36,189 bases of DNA from Gammaproteobacteria bacterium (lineage in GTDB: Bacteria; Pseudomonadota; Gammaproteobacteria; Pseudomonadales; Pseudomonadaceae). Under the pieces are notes generated by a model, which searched no databases, had not been told where the DNA came from, and was given only the letters and a program-made list of their open reading frames with translations. The stretch's first letter is position 1; the number at the start of each line of letters is the position of its first letter. Positions 16,425-25,003 of the stretch are shown here, piece after piece. The stretch spans positions 1 through 36,189 of the forward strand of contig JAAZCO010000347.1 in NCBI GenBank assembly GCA_012513235.1, read 5' to 3'. The translations under genes were made by a program, and so were the position numbers.

Positions 16425-17114
16425 ATGGACATGGCGGCAACGAAAGTAGGCACCATCTGTGTTATCGGCGGCACTGGTAACTTAGGTGCAGCGCTAGCAA
16501 AACGCTGGGCTGTAGCTGGCCACAACGTATTAATTGGCTCCCGAGAAGCGAGTAAAGCTGAAGAGAAAGCCACTCAGCTCAACGCCGCGCACGGCACTAA
16601 CATTCAAGGCCATGACAATGTCAGCGTGGCTGAGCACGCCGATCTAATCGTTCTGGCCGTTCCTTTCTCTTCACAAGCAAGCATCCTTAACGAGATTAAA
16701 GCTGCGGTACAAGGCAAGATCGTGGTTGATACCACAGTGCCACTCAAACCACCCAAAGTGATGCGCGTACAGCTGCCTGAGGAAGGTAGCGCTGCAGTCA
16801 TTGCTCAGCAACTCTTAGGCGACGATGTCCGCGTAGTGTCTTCATTTCATAACGTTGCAGCCCATAAACTGGCCACCGATGCTGAAATACAATGCGATGC
16901 CTTAGTCTTTGGTGATGATAAAGACGCACGCCAATTAGTCGTTAATCTCGCTAATGATGCGGGTTTGCGCGGATTACATGCTGGCGTACTGGGTAACTCC
17001 GCTGCCGCCGAAGCCATGACCTCTATTCTGATCTTTATGAATCGCCACTACGCCGTAGACGGTGCTGGCATTCAGATCACTGGCACGCTGGATATAAGCT
17101 GCCACGACGCTTAA
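16425..17114 (+). CDS. npdG: NADPH:coenzyme F420 oxidoreductase
   Basis: A 229-residue protein of the Fno/NpdG family, which moves hydride between NADP(H) and F420. The N-terminal dinucleotide motif is VIGGTGNLGAALA, followed by IGSREASKAEEKA, where the Ser-Arg pair fits NADP phosphate binding. VLAVPFSSQ, VVDTTVPLKPP and SSFHNVAA are typical of the family. The ribosome site GGGAG lies 5 bp before ATG 16425 and 11 bp before a second ATG at 16431, so either start is possible. It leads the plus-strand group with cofE 10 bp downstream and supplies F420H2 to a user such as the luciferase-like enzyme at 30028. Confidence 0.9.
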   Translation: MDMAATKVGTICVIGGTGNLGAALAKRWAVAGHNVLIGSREASKAEEKATQLNAAHGTNIQGHDNVSVAEHADLIVLAVPFSSQASILNEIKAAVQGKIVVDTTVPLKPPKVMRVQLPEEGSAAVIAQQLLGDDVRVVSSFHNVAAHKLATDAEIQCDALVFGDDKDARQLVVNLANDAGLRGLHAGVLGNSAAAEAMTSILIFMNRHYAVDGAGIQITGTLDISCHDA

Positions 17115-17124
17115 GGAGAACCCA

Positions 17125-17892
17125 ATGCTTGATGGAGTTCAATTACGGGCTCTGCCCGGCATTGCAGAAATCCAACCGGGCGACGATCTCGCCGCCATCA
17201 TCCGTCAATCTCTAACCGACCACAACCAGCCACTTGCCGATAACAGCGTGCTGGTTGTGGCGCAAAAAATCGTTTCTAAAGCTGAAGGCCGTTTAGTGCG
17301 ACTGTGCGATGTATCACCCTCTGCGCGCGCAGTCGAACTATCTGAGATCACCAAAAAAGATCCACGCTTGGTCGAGCTGGTTCTCAGCGAATCCACCGCT
17401 ATTCTACGCGCCGTACCGGGTGTGATGATCGTGCGCCACCGCCTTGGCTACATTATGGCCAATGCCGGCATTGATCAGTCCAACCTGCCCGGTAATGTGG
17501 ATGGCGAGCAGGCGTTATTACTGCCCATCGACCCACACCAATCAGCACACAACTTACGTCTGGCACTGACCACTCAAAGCGGTGCGCACCCTGGGGTGAT
17601 TATCAGCGACAGTTTTGGCCGCCCTTGGCGCAACGGTGTGGTCAATGTGGCCCTAGCCTGCTCAGGTATTCCCGCTTTAATTGATCAAAGCAGCCAACCC
17701 GATCGCCATGGCAGAATTTTACAGCACACTGTCATCGCTTACGCTGATGCGATTGCCGCCGGTGCAGCATTGGTGATGGGTGAAAGCGCTGAAGGGACAC
17801 CAGTCGCAATAGTTACCGGCCTGCACTCAACTGCACCCATTAACGACGCCAACGCCATTATTAGACCCTTAGAATCGGACCTCTTTCAATGA
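17125..17892 (+). CDS. cofE: Coenzyme F420-0:L-glutamate ligase
   Basis: The 255-residue CofE adds L-glutamates to F420-0 with GTP. Seen motifs are GDDLAAIIRQSL, VLVVAQKIVSKAEGR, and SDSFGRPWRNGVVNVA, which carries conserved metal and nucleotide residues. The size is that of archaeal CofE. The mycobacterial FbiB has an added C-terminal FMN-dependent reductase domain of about 200 residues that is absent here. Ribosome site AAGGAGA precedes the ATG. It overlaps cofD by 4 bp (ATGA), so the two are translationally coupled. Confidence 0.95.
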   Translation: MLDGVQLRALPGIAEIQPGDDLAAIIRQSLTDHNQPLADNSVLVVAQKIVSKAEGRLVRLCDVSPSARAVELSEITKKDPRLVELVLSESTAILRAVPGVMIVRHRLGYIMANAGIDQSNLPGNVDGEQALLLPIDPHQSAHNLRLALTTQSGAHPGVIISDSFGRPWRNGVVNVALACSGIPALIDQSSQPDRHGRILQHTVIAYADAIAAGAALVMGESAEGTPVAIVTGLHSTAPINDANAIIRPLESDLFQ

Positions 17893-18839
17893 ACAAGCAA
17901 CGTATTATCGCCCTCACAGGCGGTGTCGGCGGTGCCAAACTCGCCGACGGCTTGATGCGCGCAGCAAACGCAATCGACCTCACACTAGTGGTCAACACCG
18001 GTGATGATTTTAATCATTTAGGCCTGCATATCTCGCCCGATATCGACACTGCGCTATATACCCTGTCAGAGGAGGTTAACCCTGAAACCGGCTGGGGACG
18101 GCGCGATGAAAGCTGGTCATTTATGCAAGCGTTAAAACAGTTCAGCGCAGACACTTGGTTTTTACTGGGCGATAAGGATCTCGCCACTCACGTGATCCGC
18201 ACACAACAACTGGCCACCGGCCAATCACTTAGCACGGTGACCCACGCGCTAGCAAAAAGCTTAGGCCTTGCGGTACAAGTGATCCCCATGAGCAATGATA
18301 CGGTGCGCACTTGGGTGCATACCGATATGGGTGAGTTGGAGTTTCAGCATTACTTTGTCCGTGAGCAATGCAAGCCCAAAGTGCAGCATATTGAGTTTCG
18401 CGGCGCAGCTGAGGCAGAGCCTGCCCCTGAAGTTGTACAGGCTCTGCAAGACCCCAATCTGGGTGCGATTATTTTATGCCCTTCCAACCCATACCTGAGT
18501 ATGGCACCCATCTTGGCCATACCCGGTATGCGCGAACAGTTACGTGCCGCAGGCGTACCGATTATTGCCGTTTCACCACTGGTGGGCGGGCAAGCGGTCA
18601 AAGGCCCTACCACCAAGATTATGCAAGAGCTTAAGCTGCCCGTCAGCGCGCTACAAATTGTTGCACACTACGCCGGGTTAATTGATGGTTTTGTCTTAGA
18701 CCAGCGTGACGCGCATTTAGCAGGCCAGATCAATATTCCGATTATTACCATCGATACATTCATGCAAACCGCAGAAGATCGAATTCGTGTCGCTGAAGAA
18801 ACTTTAGCCTTTGCCAGCACACTCAAACAGCACAAATAA
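17889..18839 (+). CDS. cofD: 2-phospho-L-lactate (or analogue) transferase, F420-0 synthesis
   Basis: The 316-residue CofD/FbiA joins the lactyl-, enolpyruvyl- or glyceryl-diphospho-guanosine made by CofC to the deazaflavin Fo. It shows the N-terminal TGGVGGAKLADGL loop, NTGDDFNHLGLHISPDIDT, LGDKDLATH and CPSNPYLSM, all hallmarks of the family, at the normal length. It overlaps cofE by 4 bp. The F420 genes are interrupted after it by a 189-bp gap with a long inverted repeat before cofC. Confidence 0.97.
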   Translation: MNKQRIIALTGGVGGAKLADGLMRAANAIDLTLVVNTGDDFNHLGLHISPDIDTALYTLSEEVNPETGWGRRDESWSFMQALKQFSADTWFLLGDKDLATHVIRTQQLATGQSLSTVTHALAKSLGLAVQVIPMSNDTVRTWVHTDMGELEFQHYFVREQCKPKVQHIEFRGAAEAEPAPEVVQALQDPNLGAIILCPSNPYLSMAPILAIPGMREQLRAAGVPIIAVSPLVGGQAVKGPTTKIMQELKLPVSALQIVAHYAGLIDGFVLDQRDAHLAGQINIPIITIDTFMQTAEDRIRVAEETLAFASTLKQHK

Positions 18840-18868
18840 GAAACTCAGCTTTCCCACCCTGCCAAAAC

Positions 18869-18967
18869 TGAGCTTTTTCAGTTTAACTGTTTAGACACCT
18901 TAACAATAACTCTAACTAATTGTTATCAAAGGACTTTTCAACAAAAAACTAAAACTGAAAAAGCTCA
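18869..18967. repeat. Nested inverted repeat in the cofD-cofC gap
   Basis: A perfect 16-bp inverted repeat, TGAGCTTTTTCAGTTT (18869-18884) and AAACTGAAAAAGCTCA (18952-18967), flanks an inner pair TAACAAT (18901-18907) and ATTGTTA (18919-18925). The left arm also contains a small AAACTGA/TCAGTTT hairpin. It could be a terminator or processing site for npdG-cofE-cofD, or a MITE-like remnant. No box precedes cofC, and the promoter for cofC-fbiC-cys is not clear. Confidence 0.7.
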
Positions 18968-19028
18968 CAAAGCGAGTAGACCCACACACAACGAGTTGCT
19001 TGAATGAAGGCCAAGTTAGGAGCACGAC

Positions 19029-19694
19029 ATGACTTACCCTTCACCACACACAGACAACACAGCGAGTAACTGCTGGGCTCTGATTCCGCTCAAAACACCG
19101 GGACTGGGCAAAACGCGTCTCAGTGGTCATCTGAGCTCAGATGACCGTAAACAGTTAGTCGAGACGATGCTCGCTGGAGTGATTGAGGCGCTGAGGGCAA
19201 GTCGCCTAGTGGACCATATTGCCATCGTCAGCCTGAGCGCAGAACACTGTCCAGCAGGAGTTTTGCACATCAGTGACCCAGGCAAAGATTTAAACGACGC
19301 ACTGACCTATGCCAGCCAACAACTGCAGATAATCGGTGCGCGTGAATTGCTAATCATTCACGCAGATTTACCCTTAATCGACAGTCGCGATATCGATTCA
19401 TTTATCAAGGCTGGCCGCCAGCAACAGATCGCCCTAGCCAGCGATCATCACGGTATGGGCACCAATGCGATTTATTTGCGCCAGCCGGAAAATTTCACCT
19501 TTAATTTTGGTCACGGCAGCCTTGCCCGTCACCTGCGCCAAGCCGAAGAACGTGGCCTGCAGCCTGCTTTGAGCCAAGCGCGCGGACTGCAGTTTGATTT
19601 GGACACTGAGCAGGACTTGCACTGCCTCAATACGATCAATCTGCCGCACAGCCGCCCTCAACCACCTGCGCACTGGAGTCTATCCCATGCATAA
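19029..19694 (+). CDS. cofC: 2-phospho-L-lactate (or 3-phosphoglycerate/PEP) guanylyltransferase
   Basis: The 221-residue CofC/FbiD activates a three-carbon phospho-acid with GTP for CofD. It has the nucleotidyltransferase start WALIPLKTPGLGKTRLS, IIHADLPLID with metal-binding aspartate, and a C-terminal GMGTNAIYLRQP plus FDLDTEQDL. Established work shows that the accepted substrate differs by lineage: PEP in mycobacteria, 3-phosphoglycerate in Mycetohabitans, 2-phospholactate in archaea. Which is used here is unknown. Ribosome site TTAGGAG precedes ATG 19029. Its end overlaps fbiC by 8 bp. Confidence 0.93.
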   Translation: MTYPSPHTDNTASNCWALIPLKTPGLGKTRLSGHLSSDDRKQLVETMLAGVIEALRASRLVDHIAIVSLSAEHCPAGVLHISDPGKDLNDALTYASQQLQIIGARELLIIHADLPLIDSRDIDSFIKAGRQQQIALASDHHGMGTNAIYLRQPENFTFNFGHGSLARHLRQAEERGLQPALSQARGLQFDLDTEQDLHCLNTINLPHSRPQPPAHWSLSHA

Positions 19695-22098
19695 TCAAAG
19701 TCTCCTGTTACTGAACCAAGCGCGCTCAGGCATTTCATTGACGGCAGATGAAGTTCATCTCCTAGCAACGCACGCACCAACCTATGAGCTGATGAGCTGC
19801 GCGCAAGACTTGACCATCCAAGGCCACGGCCGTCGTATGGGTTACTCACGTAAAGTGTTTATTCCGCTGACCCGTCTGTGCCGCAACCACTGCGGTTACT
19901 GCACCTTTGCCACCTCACCGAAAAAAGTATCCAGCCCTTACTTAAGCGCAGATGAAGTGCTCGAGATTGCTCGAGCTGGCGCACAAACGGGCTGCCATGA
20001 AGCCTTATTTACACTCGGCGAACGCCCAGAGCTACGCTACCCACAAGCGCAAGCGGCGTTGGAAGAAATGGGTTACAGCACTACTTTTGAATATGTCGCT
20101 GCTATGGCTGAGCTGGTCTTTAAAGAAACCGGCCTGATGCCACATATCAACCCAGGCACCATGACTCGTGAAGAAATGGCTCCCTTACGTAAAGTATCGG
20201 CCTCGCTGGGCATTATGTTGGAGTCCACCGCCGAGCGTTTACATGAGCGCGGCGGCCCGCACTGGCGCTGCCCTGACAAACTGCCACAAGTGCGACTGGA
20301 TACATTGCGCTACGCCGGTGAACTATCAGTGGCGATTACCTCAGGCATTTTAATTGGTATTGGTGAAACTCGAGCAGAGCGTATTGATGCCCTATTAGCC
20401 CTGCGTGAACTGCATCAGGCATACGGCCATATTCAAGAGCTGATTATTCAAAACTTCCGCGCTAAGGCCGGCACCATTATGGTGAATGCTCCAGAACCTA
20501 CGATTGCCGATCAAGCTTGGACGATTGCCATGGCGCGGGTGATTTTTGGCGCTCAAATGTCCATTCAAGCACCGCCTAACTTACGCCCAGATGAGCTGAC
20601 GCAACTGGTACAAGCAGGCATTAACGACTGGGGCGGCATTTCACCTGTTACTTTAGATCACGTCAATCCAGAAGCGGCGTGGCCACAAATTGATAAGCTC
20701 GCAGCGGATACTGCAGGCTTTGGTCGCCACCTGGTACAACGCTTACCGCTGATCCCGGCCTATGTCCGCGAACTCGAAAAGTGGGTGGATCCAGTGATGG
20801 CGACAGCCATTCGTCATGCCGCCGATGCCCGTGGTTTTGCCCGCAGCAACGACTGGTACGCCGGCCGTGGTGATGCGCCAGACGCCGCTACTGTCGCGCT
20901 CTTAAGTGACGCGACCATCGCCTTTGCCTCAGCAGAAATCGCCCGCATTATTAAGCGCGCCAAAACTGGCGAAGCATTAAGTGAGGCTGAAGTCACGCAG
21001 CTGTTTTATGTGGAAGGCAGCGATTTAAGCGCGGTAGTGCAAGCGGCCAATAGCCTGCGCAAAGCCACTGTGGGCGAAAAGATCACCTACGCGCGCAACT
21101 GCAATATCAACTACACCAATGTGTGCCAATACCGCTGTGGTTTCTGCGCCTTTGCCAAAGGCAGCACCGCGGTGAACTTGCGCGGCCCCGCCTATGTGCT
21201 GGATGCCGAGCAAGTGGCCGAGCGCGCACAAGAAGCCTGGGATCGCGGCGCCACTGAAGTGTGCATGCAAGGCGGTATTCACCCGCACTACGACGGCAAT
21301 ACTTATCTAGGCCTAGTAGCTGCAGTTAAACAAGCCGTACCTGATATGCATGTCCACGCCTTTTCACCGTTAGAGGTTTTGCACGGTGCAGAGACTTTGG
21401 GTCTGAGCCTGACACAATACCTACAAAAACTGTATGACGCTGGCTTACGCTCACTGCCCGGTACTGCAGCAGAGATTCTCGACGACGAAGTGCGCGATAT
21501 TATTTGCCCCGACAAACTCAACACCGCGCAGTGGCTCGAAGTGATGGAAGCCGCGCACGGCGTCGGTATTCGCAGCACCGCGACTTTAATGTTTGGCCAC
21601 GTTGAACGCCCAGAGCACTGGGCGCGTCACTTGCTGCGCATCCGTACCTTACAAGCAAAAACCGGCGGCTTTACGGAGTTTGTGCCTTTGCCCTTTGTGC
21701 ACATGGAATCACCGATTTGGCACAAAGGCCTCGCCCGCTCAGGCCCAAGCTTGCGTGAAGGCGTATTAATGCATGCCATCAGCCGCTTAGTGCTGCACAC
21801 CTTGATCCCGAACATTCAAACTTCGTGGGTAAAAATGGGCCGTGAAGGCGCTGCTTTATGCCTGCAAGCCGGTGCCAATGATCTAGGCGGCACGCTGATG
21901 TATGAATCCATCACGCGTGCAGCCGGTGGCAGTAACGGTCAGTTACTCAATGACCCTGAACTGCTCGCCATCACCGCATCGGTAGAGCGTCCACTGCACC
22001 AACGCACCACGCTCTACCAGCCAGTTTCACAACCTATACGTATTCCAGTGTATGAGATGTCCTCTCCAGCACCGCAACTCAGTAGCCAGCTAGGCTAA
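19687..22098 (+). CDS. fbiC: Fused CofG/CofH radical-SAM Fo synthase
   Basis: The 803-residue bifunctional enzyme makes the deazaflavin Fo from tyrosine and 5-amino-6-ribitylaminouracil. The N-terminal CofG half has its 4Fe-4S site in LCRNHCGYC near residues 65-72 (CX3CX2C). The C-terminal CofH half has VCQYRCGFC near residues 480-487. Both halves are complete, and the order matches actinobacterial FbiC. I chose ATG 19687, which overlaps cofC by 8 bp; the longer reading frame from 19594 lies within cofC. The cysD gene follows after 41 bp with no terminator, so F420 and PAPS genes may share a transcript. Confidence 0.97.
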   Translation: MHNQSLLLLNQARSGISLTADEVHLLATHAPTYELMSCAQDLTIQGHGRRMGYSRKVFIPLTRLCRNHCGYCTFATSPKKVSSPYLSADEVLEIARAGAQTGCHEALFTLGERPELRYPQAQAALEEMGYSTTFEYVAAMAELVFKETGLMPHINPGTMTREEMAPLRKVSASLGIMLESTAERLHERGGPHWRCPDKLPQVRLDTLRYAGELSVAITSGILIGIGETRAERIDALLALRELHQAYGHIQELIIQNFRAKAGTIMVNAPEPTIADQAWTIAMARVIFGAQMSIQAPPNLRPDELTQLVQAGINDWGGISPVTLDHVNPEAAWPQIDKLAADTAGFGRHLVQRLPLIPAYVRELEKWVDPVMATAIRHAADARGFARSNDWYAGRGDAPDAATVALLSDATIAFASAEIARIIKRAKTGEALSEAEVTQLFYVEGSDLSAVVQAANSLRKATVGEKITYARNCNINYTNVCQYRCGFCAFAKGSTAVNLRGPAYVLDAEQVAERAQEAWDRGATEVCMQGGIHPHYDGNTYLGLVAAVKQAVPDMHVHAFSPLEVLHGAETLGLSLTQYLQKLYDAGLRSLPGTAAEILDDEVRDIICPDKLNTAQWLEVMEAAHGVGIRSTATLMFGHVERPEHWARHLLRIRTLQAKTGGFTEFVPLPFVHMESPIWHKGLARSGPSLREGVLMHAISRLVLHTLIPNIQTSWVKMGREGAALCLQAGANDLGGTLMYESITRAAGGSNGQLLNDPELLAITASVERPLHQRTTLYQPVSQPIRIPVYEMSSPAPQLSSQLG

Positions 22099-22139
22099 CC
22101 CCAAACAAATAATTATAACAATCAATCACGAGGTGCCCG

Positions 22140-23039
22140 ATGTCACTCACACACTTACAACGGCTTGAAGCCGAAAGTATTCAAATCATCCGCGAGGTGG
22201 TCGCCGAGACAGAAAATCCGGTGATGCTCTACTCCGTAGGTAAAGACAGTGCAGTGATGCTGCACTTGGCGCGTAAAGCTTTTTACCCTGCCGTACCTCC
22301 TTTTCCGTTAATGCAGGTGGATACCCGCTGGAAATTTAAGGAAATGTACTCGTTTCGCGACAAGATGGTGAAAGATGTGGGTATGGAGTTGATCGTACAT
22401 ATCAACCCAGACGGCATCGCTCAGGATATCAACCCCTTTACCCACGGCTCATCGGTGCACACCGATATTATGAAAACCGAGGGCCTTAAGCAGGCGCTAG
22501 ATAAGTACGGTTTTGATGCCGCCTTTGGTGGCGCCCGTCGTGACGAAGAGAAGTCGCGTGCTAAAGAACGCGTGTTCTCTTTCCGTACCGCGCAACACCG
22601 CTGGGACCCAAAGAATCAGCGCCCAGAACTGTGGAAGCTGTACAACACCCGTAAAAACAAAGGCGAATCCATCCGCGTCTTCCCGATTTCCAACTGGACT
22701 GAGCTGGATATTTGGCAATACATCCACCTGGAAGGCATTCCGATTGTGCCTTTGTACTACTCAGCAGAACGCCCAGTGGTTGAGCGCGACGGTAACTTGA
22801 TCATGGTGGATGACGAGCGTATGCCGCTTAACCCAGGTGAAGTGCCGATGATGAAAAAAGTGCGTTTCCGCACGCTTGGCTGCTACCCACTGACCGGTGC
22901 AGTTGAGTCAGAGGCCGACACCTTGCCTGAAATTATCCAAGAAATGCTCTTGACCACAACGTCAGAGCGTCAAGGCCGAGCGATCGACCATGATTCATCC
23001 GCCTCAATGGAAAAGAAAAAACAAGAGGGGTACTTCTGA
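22140..23039 (+). CDS. cysD: Sulfate adenylyltransferase subunit 2
   Basis: The 299-residue ATP-sulfurylase small subunit makes adenosine 5'-phosphosulfate from ATP and sulfate. The PP-loop is YSVGKDSAVML near residues 32-42, followed by GGARRDEEKSRAKER and the C-terminal RFRTLGCYPLTGAVES, all normal. Ribosome site GAGGTG precedes the ATG. The stop overlaps the cysNC start by one base (TGATG), typical of the obligate heterodimer. To my eye the sequence resembles the NodP-type used in Nod-factor sulfation as much as housekeeping CysD; this needs a tree. Confidence 0.97.
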   Translation: MSLTHLQRLEAESIQIIREVVAETENPVMLYSVGKDSAVMLHLARKAFYPAVPPFPLMQVDTRWKFKEMYSFRDKMVKDVGMELIVHINPDGIAQDINPFTHGSSVHTDIMKTEGLKQALDKYGFDAAFGGARRDEEKSRAKERVFSFRTAQHRWDPKNQRPELWKLYNTRKNKGESIRVFPISNWTELDIWQYIHLEGIPIVPLYYSAERPVVERDGNLIMVDDERMPLNPGEVPMMKKVRFRTLGCYPLTGAVESEADTLPEIIQEMLLTTTSERQGRAIDHDSSASMEKKKQEGYF

Positions 23040-24946
23040 TGTCCAACGTATCTGAGCTGATTTCCAGCGATATTAATCAATATTTAAAAATGCACGAACA
23101 CAAAAGCCTGCTGCGCTTTATTACCTGCGGCAGTGTCGATGACGGCAAAAGTACCCTGATCGGTCGTTTATTGTTTGAATCAAAAATGTTGTTTGAAGAT
23201 CAACTTGCGGCTGTCGAAGCCGACTCGCGCAAGTTTGGTACTCAAGGTGAAGAACTAGACTTGGCGCTGCTGGTTGACGGTCTTGCCGCTGAGCGTGAGC
23301 AAGGCATCACCATTGATGTGGCCTATCGTTTTTTCTCCACCGATAAGCGCAAGTTTATCGTTGCTGACACACCAGGCCACGAGCAATACACCCGTAATAT
23401 GATCACCGGTGCGTCAACTGCTGATGCGGCAATTATGATGGTTGATGCGCGTAAAGGCTTACTGCCACAAACCCGCCGTCATAGCTATTTAGTGTCGCTG
23501 CTGGGCATTCGCCATATTGTTGTGGCCATCAATAAGATGGACTTAGTCGAGTACTCCGAAGCTGCTTATAACAGCATAGTGCAAGACTACACTGAACTGG
23601 CTGATCACCTTGGCTTAGAGAATGTCACCTTTATTCCGATGTCAGCGTTTAAAGGGGAAAACATTACTGAGCCCAGTGCAAAAATGCCATGGTACACAGG
23701 TCCAGCACTGATGGACTTCTTGGAAAATGCAGAAGTTGACGAAGACGCTCACCTCAACGCGCCATTTCGCATGCAAGTACAGTGGGTCAACCGCCCCAAC
23801 TTAGACTTCCGTGGTTTCACCGGCACCATCGCTAGCGGCAAAATCCGCCCAGGCGACCGTATCCGTGTGCAACCGTCCGGACATGAAAGCACCATCGCGC
23901 GTATCGTGACTATGGATGGCGATTTAGACGAAGCCATCGTCGGTCAATCCATTACTCTGACGACAACGGACGAGATTGATATCTCACGTGGTGATGTGAT
24001 CTCAACCGTTGCCGCGCCTGCAGAAATTGCTGATCAGTTTGAAGTCACTGTCAACTGGATGCACGCAGAACCCTTGCTGCCTGGCCGTCCGTACTTGATG
24101 AAAATTGGCACTCGGACCGTCACCGCATCCATCACTGATATTAAATACCAAGTTAACGTCAATACGCGCCAGCATATGCCCGCTAAAACCCTAGAGCTCA
24201 ATGATATTGGCGTATGTAATATCAGCTTAGACCGCGCCATTGCCTTTGATCCCTACAAGCAAAACCGCGACATGGGCAGCTTTATTCTGATTGATCGCCT
24301 GAGCAACAACACCATTGGTGCCGGCATGATCAACTTCGCCTTGCGCCGCTCGCACAATATTCATATGCAGCCGGTTGATGTGGATAAAAGTGCTCGCACC
24401 CGTATTAAAGGGCAGAAAAGTGCTGTGCTGTGGTTTACCGGATTATCTGGCTCGGGCAAATCAAGCATTGCTAATGCGGTAGAGAAACGTCTGCATGCAA
24501 TGGGTCACCATACTTACCTGCTCGACGGTGACAACGTACGCCATGGCCTCAATAAAGATCTAGGTTTTACTGATGCCGACCGTGTTGAAAACATTCGCCG
24601 CATTGCTGAGGTCTCTAAGCTGATGGTCGATGCTGGACTGATTGTACTTAGCGCCTTTATCTCACCCTTCCGTGCTGAACGTGATATGGCGCGCAATATG
24701 CTGCAAGACAATGAGTTTATTGAAATCCACGTCGACACCCCATTAGCTATCGCCGAAGAGCGTGATGTTAAAGGTCTCTACCGCAAAGCGCGTGCAGGAG
24801 AACTAACCAACTTCACGGGCATTGATTCGCCTTACGAAATTCCAGAGTCACCCGAACTGCGCATCGACACTTCAAACACGCAGATCGAAGCGGCCGTTGA
24901 GCAAATCATTGCGGTTCTGCGCGAACGCAAAATCCTACCCCAGTAA
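23039..24946 (+). CDS. cysNC: Bifunctional sulfate adenylyltransferase GTPase subunit / APS kinase
   Basis: The 635-residue fusion has an N-terminal elongation-factor-like GTPase (CGSVDDGKSTLIG near residue 31, DTPGHEQY near 108, NKMDLV) that drives CysD. The C-terminal APS kinase, from about residue 455, has P-loop GLSGSGKSS, LDGDNVRHGLNKDLGF and FISPFRAERD. Together CysD and CysNC convert sulfate to PAPS. The architecture is that of NodQ and pseudomonad CysNC. No CysH, CysI or CysJ lies nearby, so PAPS is likely for the sulfotransferase at 26559. A 57-bp gap with a weak 7-bp hairpin (24956-24982) leads to cysQ. Confidence 0.97.
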   Translation: MSNVSELISSDINQYLKMHEHKSLLRFITCGSVDDGKSTLIGRLLFESKMLFEDQLAAVEADSRKFGTQGEELDLALLVDGLAAEREQGITIDVAYRFFSTDKRKFIVADTPGHEQYTRNMITGASTADAAIMMVDARKGLLPQTRRHSYLVSLLGIRHIVVAINKMDLVEYSEAAYNSIVQDYTELADHLGLENVTFIPMSAFKGENITEPSAKMPWYTGPALMDFLENAEVDEDAHLNAPFRMQVQWVNRPNLDFRGFTGTIASGKIRPGDRIRVQPSGHESTIARIVTMDGDLDEAIVGQSITLTTTDEIDISRGDVISTVAAPAEIADQFEVTVNWMHAEPLLPGRPYLMKIGTRTVTASITDIKYQVNVNTRQHMPAKTLELNDIGVCNISLDRAIAFDPYKQNRDMGSFILIDRLSNNTIGAGMINFALRRSHNIHMQPVDVDKSARTRIKGQKSAVLWFTGLSGSGKSSIANAVEKRLHAMGHHTYLLDGDNVRHGLNKDLGFTDADRVENIRRIAEVSKLMVDAGLIVLSAFISPFRAERDMARNMLQDNEFIEIHVDTPLAIAEERDVKGLYRKARAGELTNFTGIDSPYEIPESPELRIDTSNTQIEAAVEQIIAVLRERKILPQ

Positions 24947-25003
24947 ACAGGACGCCCTGCGCTGCTTAATAGGCTGCGCAGGCTATTTATCAGGAGATGA
25001 TGC

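Noticed and set aside
19163..19169. GACGATG inside cofC as another regulon box
   Set aside because: It lies in coding sequence, the GTC half-site is at the wrong distance, and no suitable -10 follows.
19594..19686. N-terminal extension of fbiC
   Set aside because: The extra 31 codons lie within cofC in another frame, and homologous CofG domains begin close to the 19687 start.
24956..24982. Terminator between cysNC and cysQ
   Set aside because: The stem is only 7 bp with a 13-nt loop and no T-run, and the gene order suggests cotranscription.
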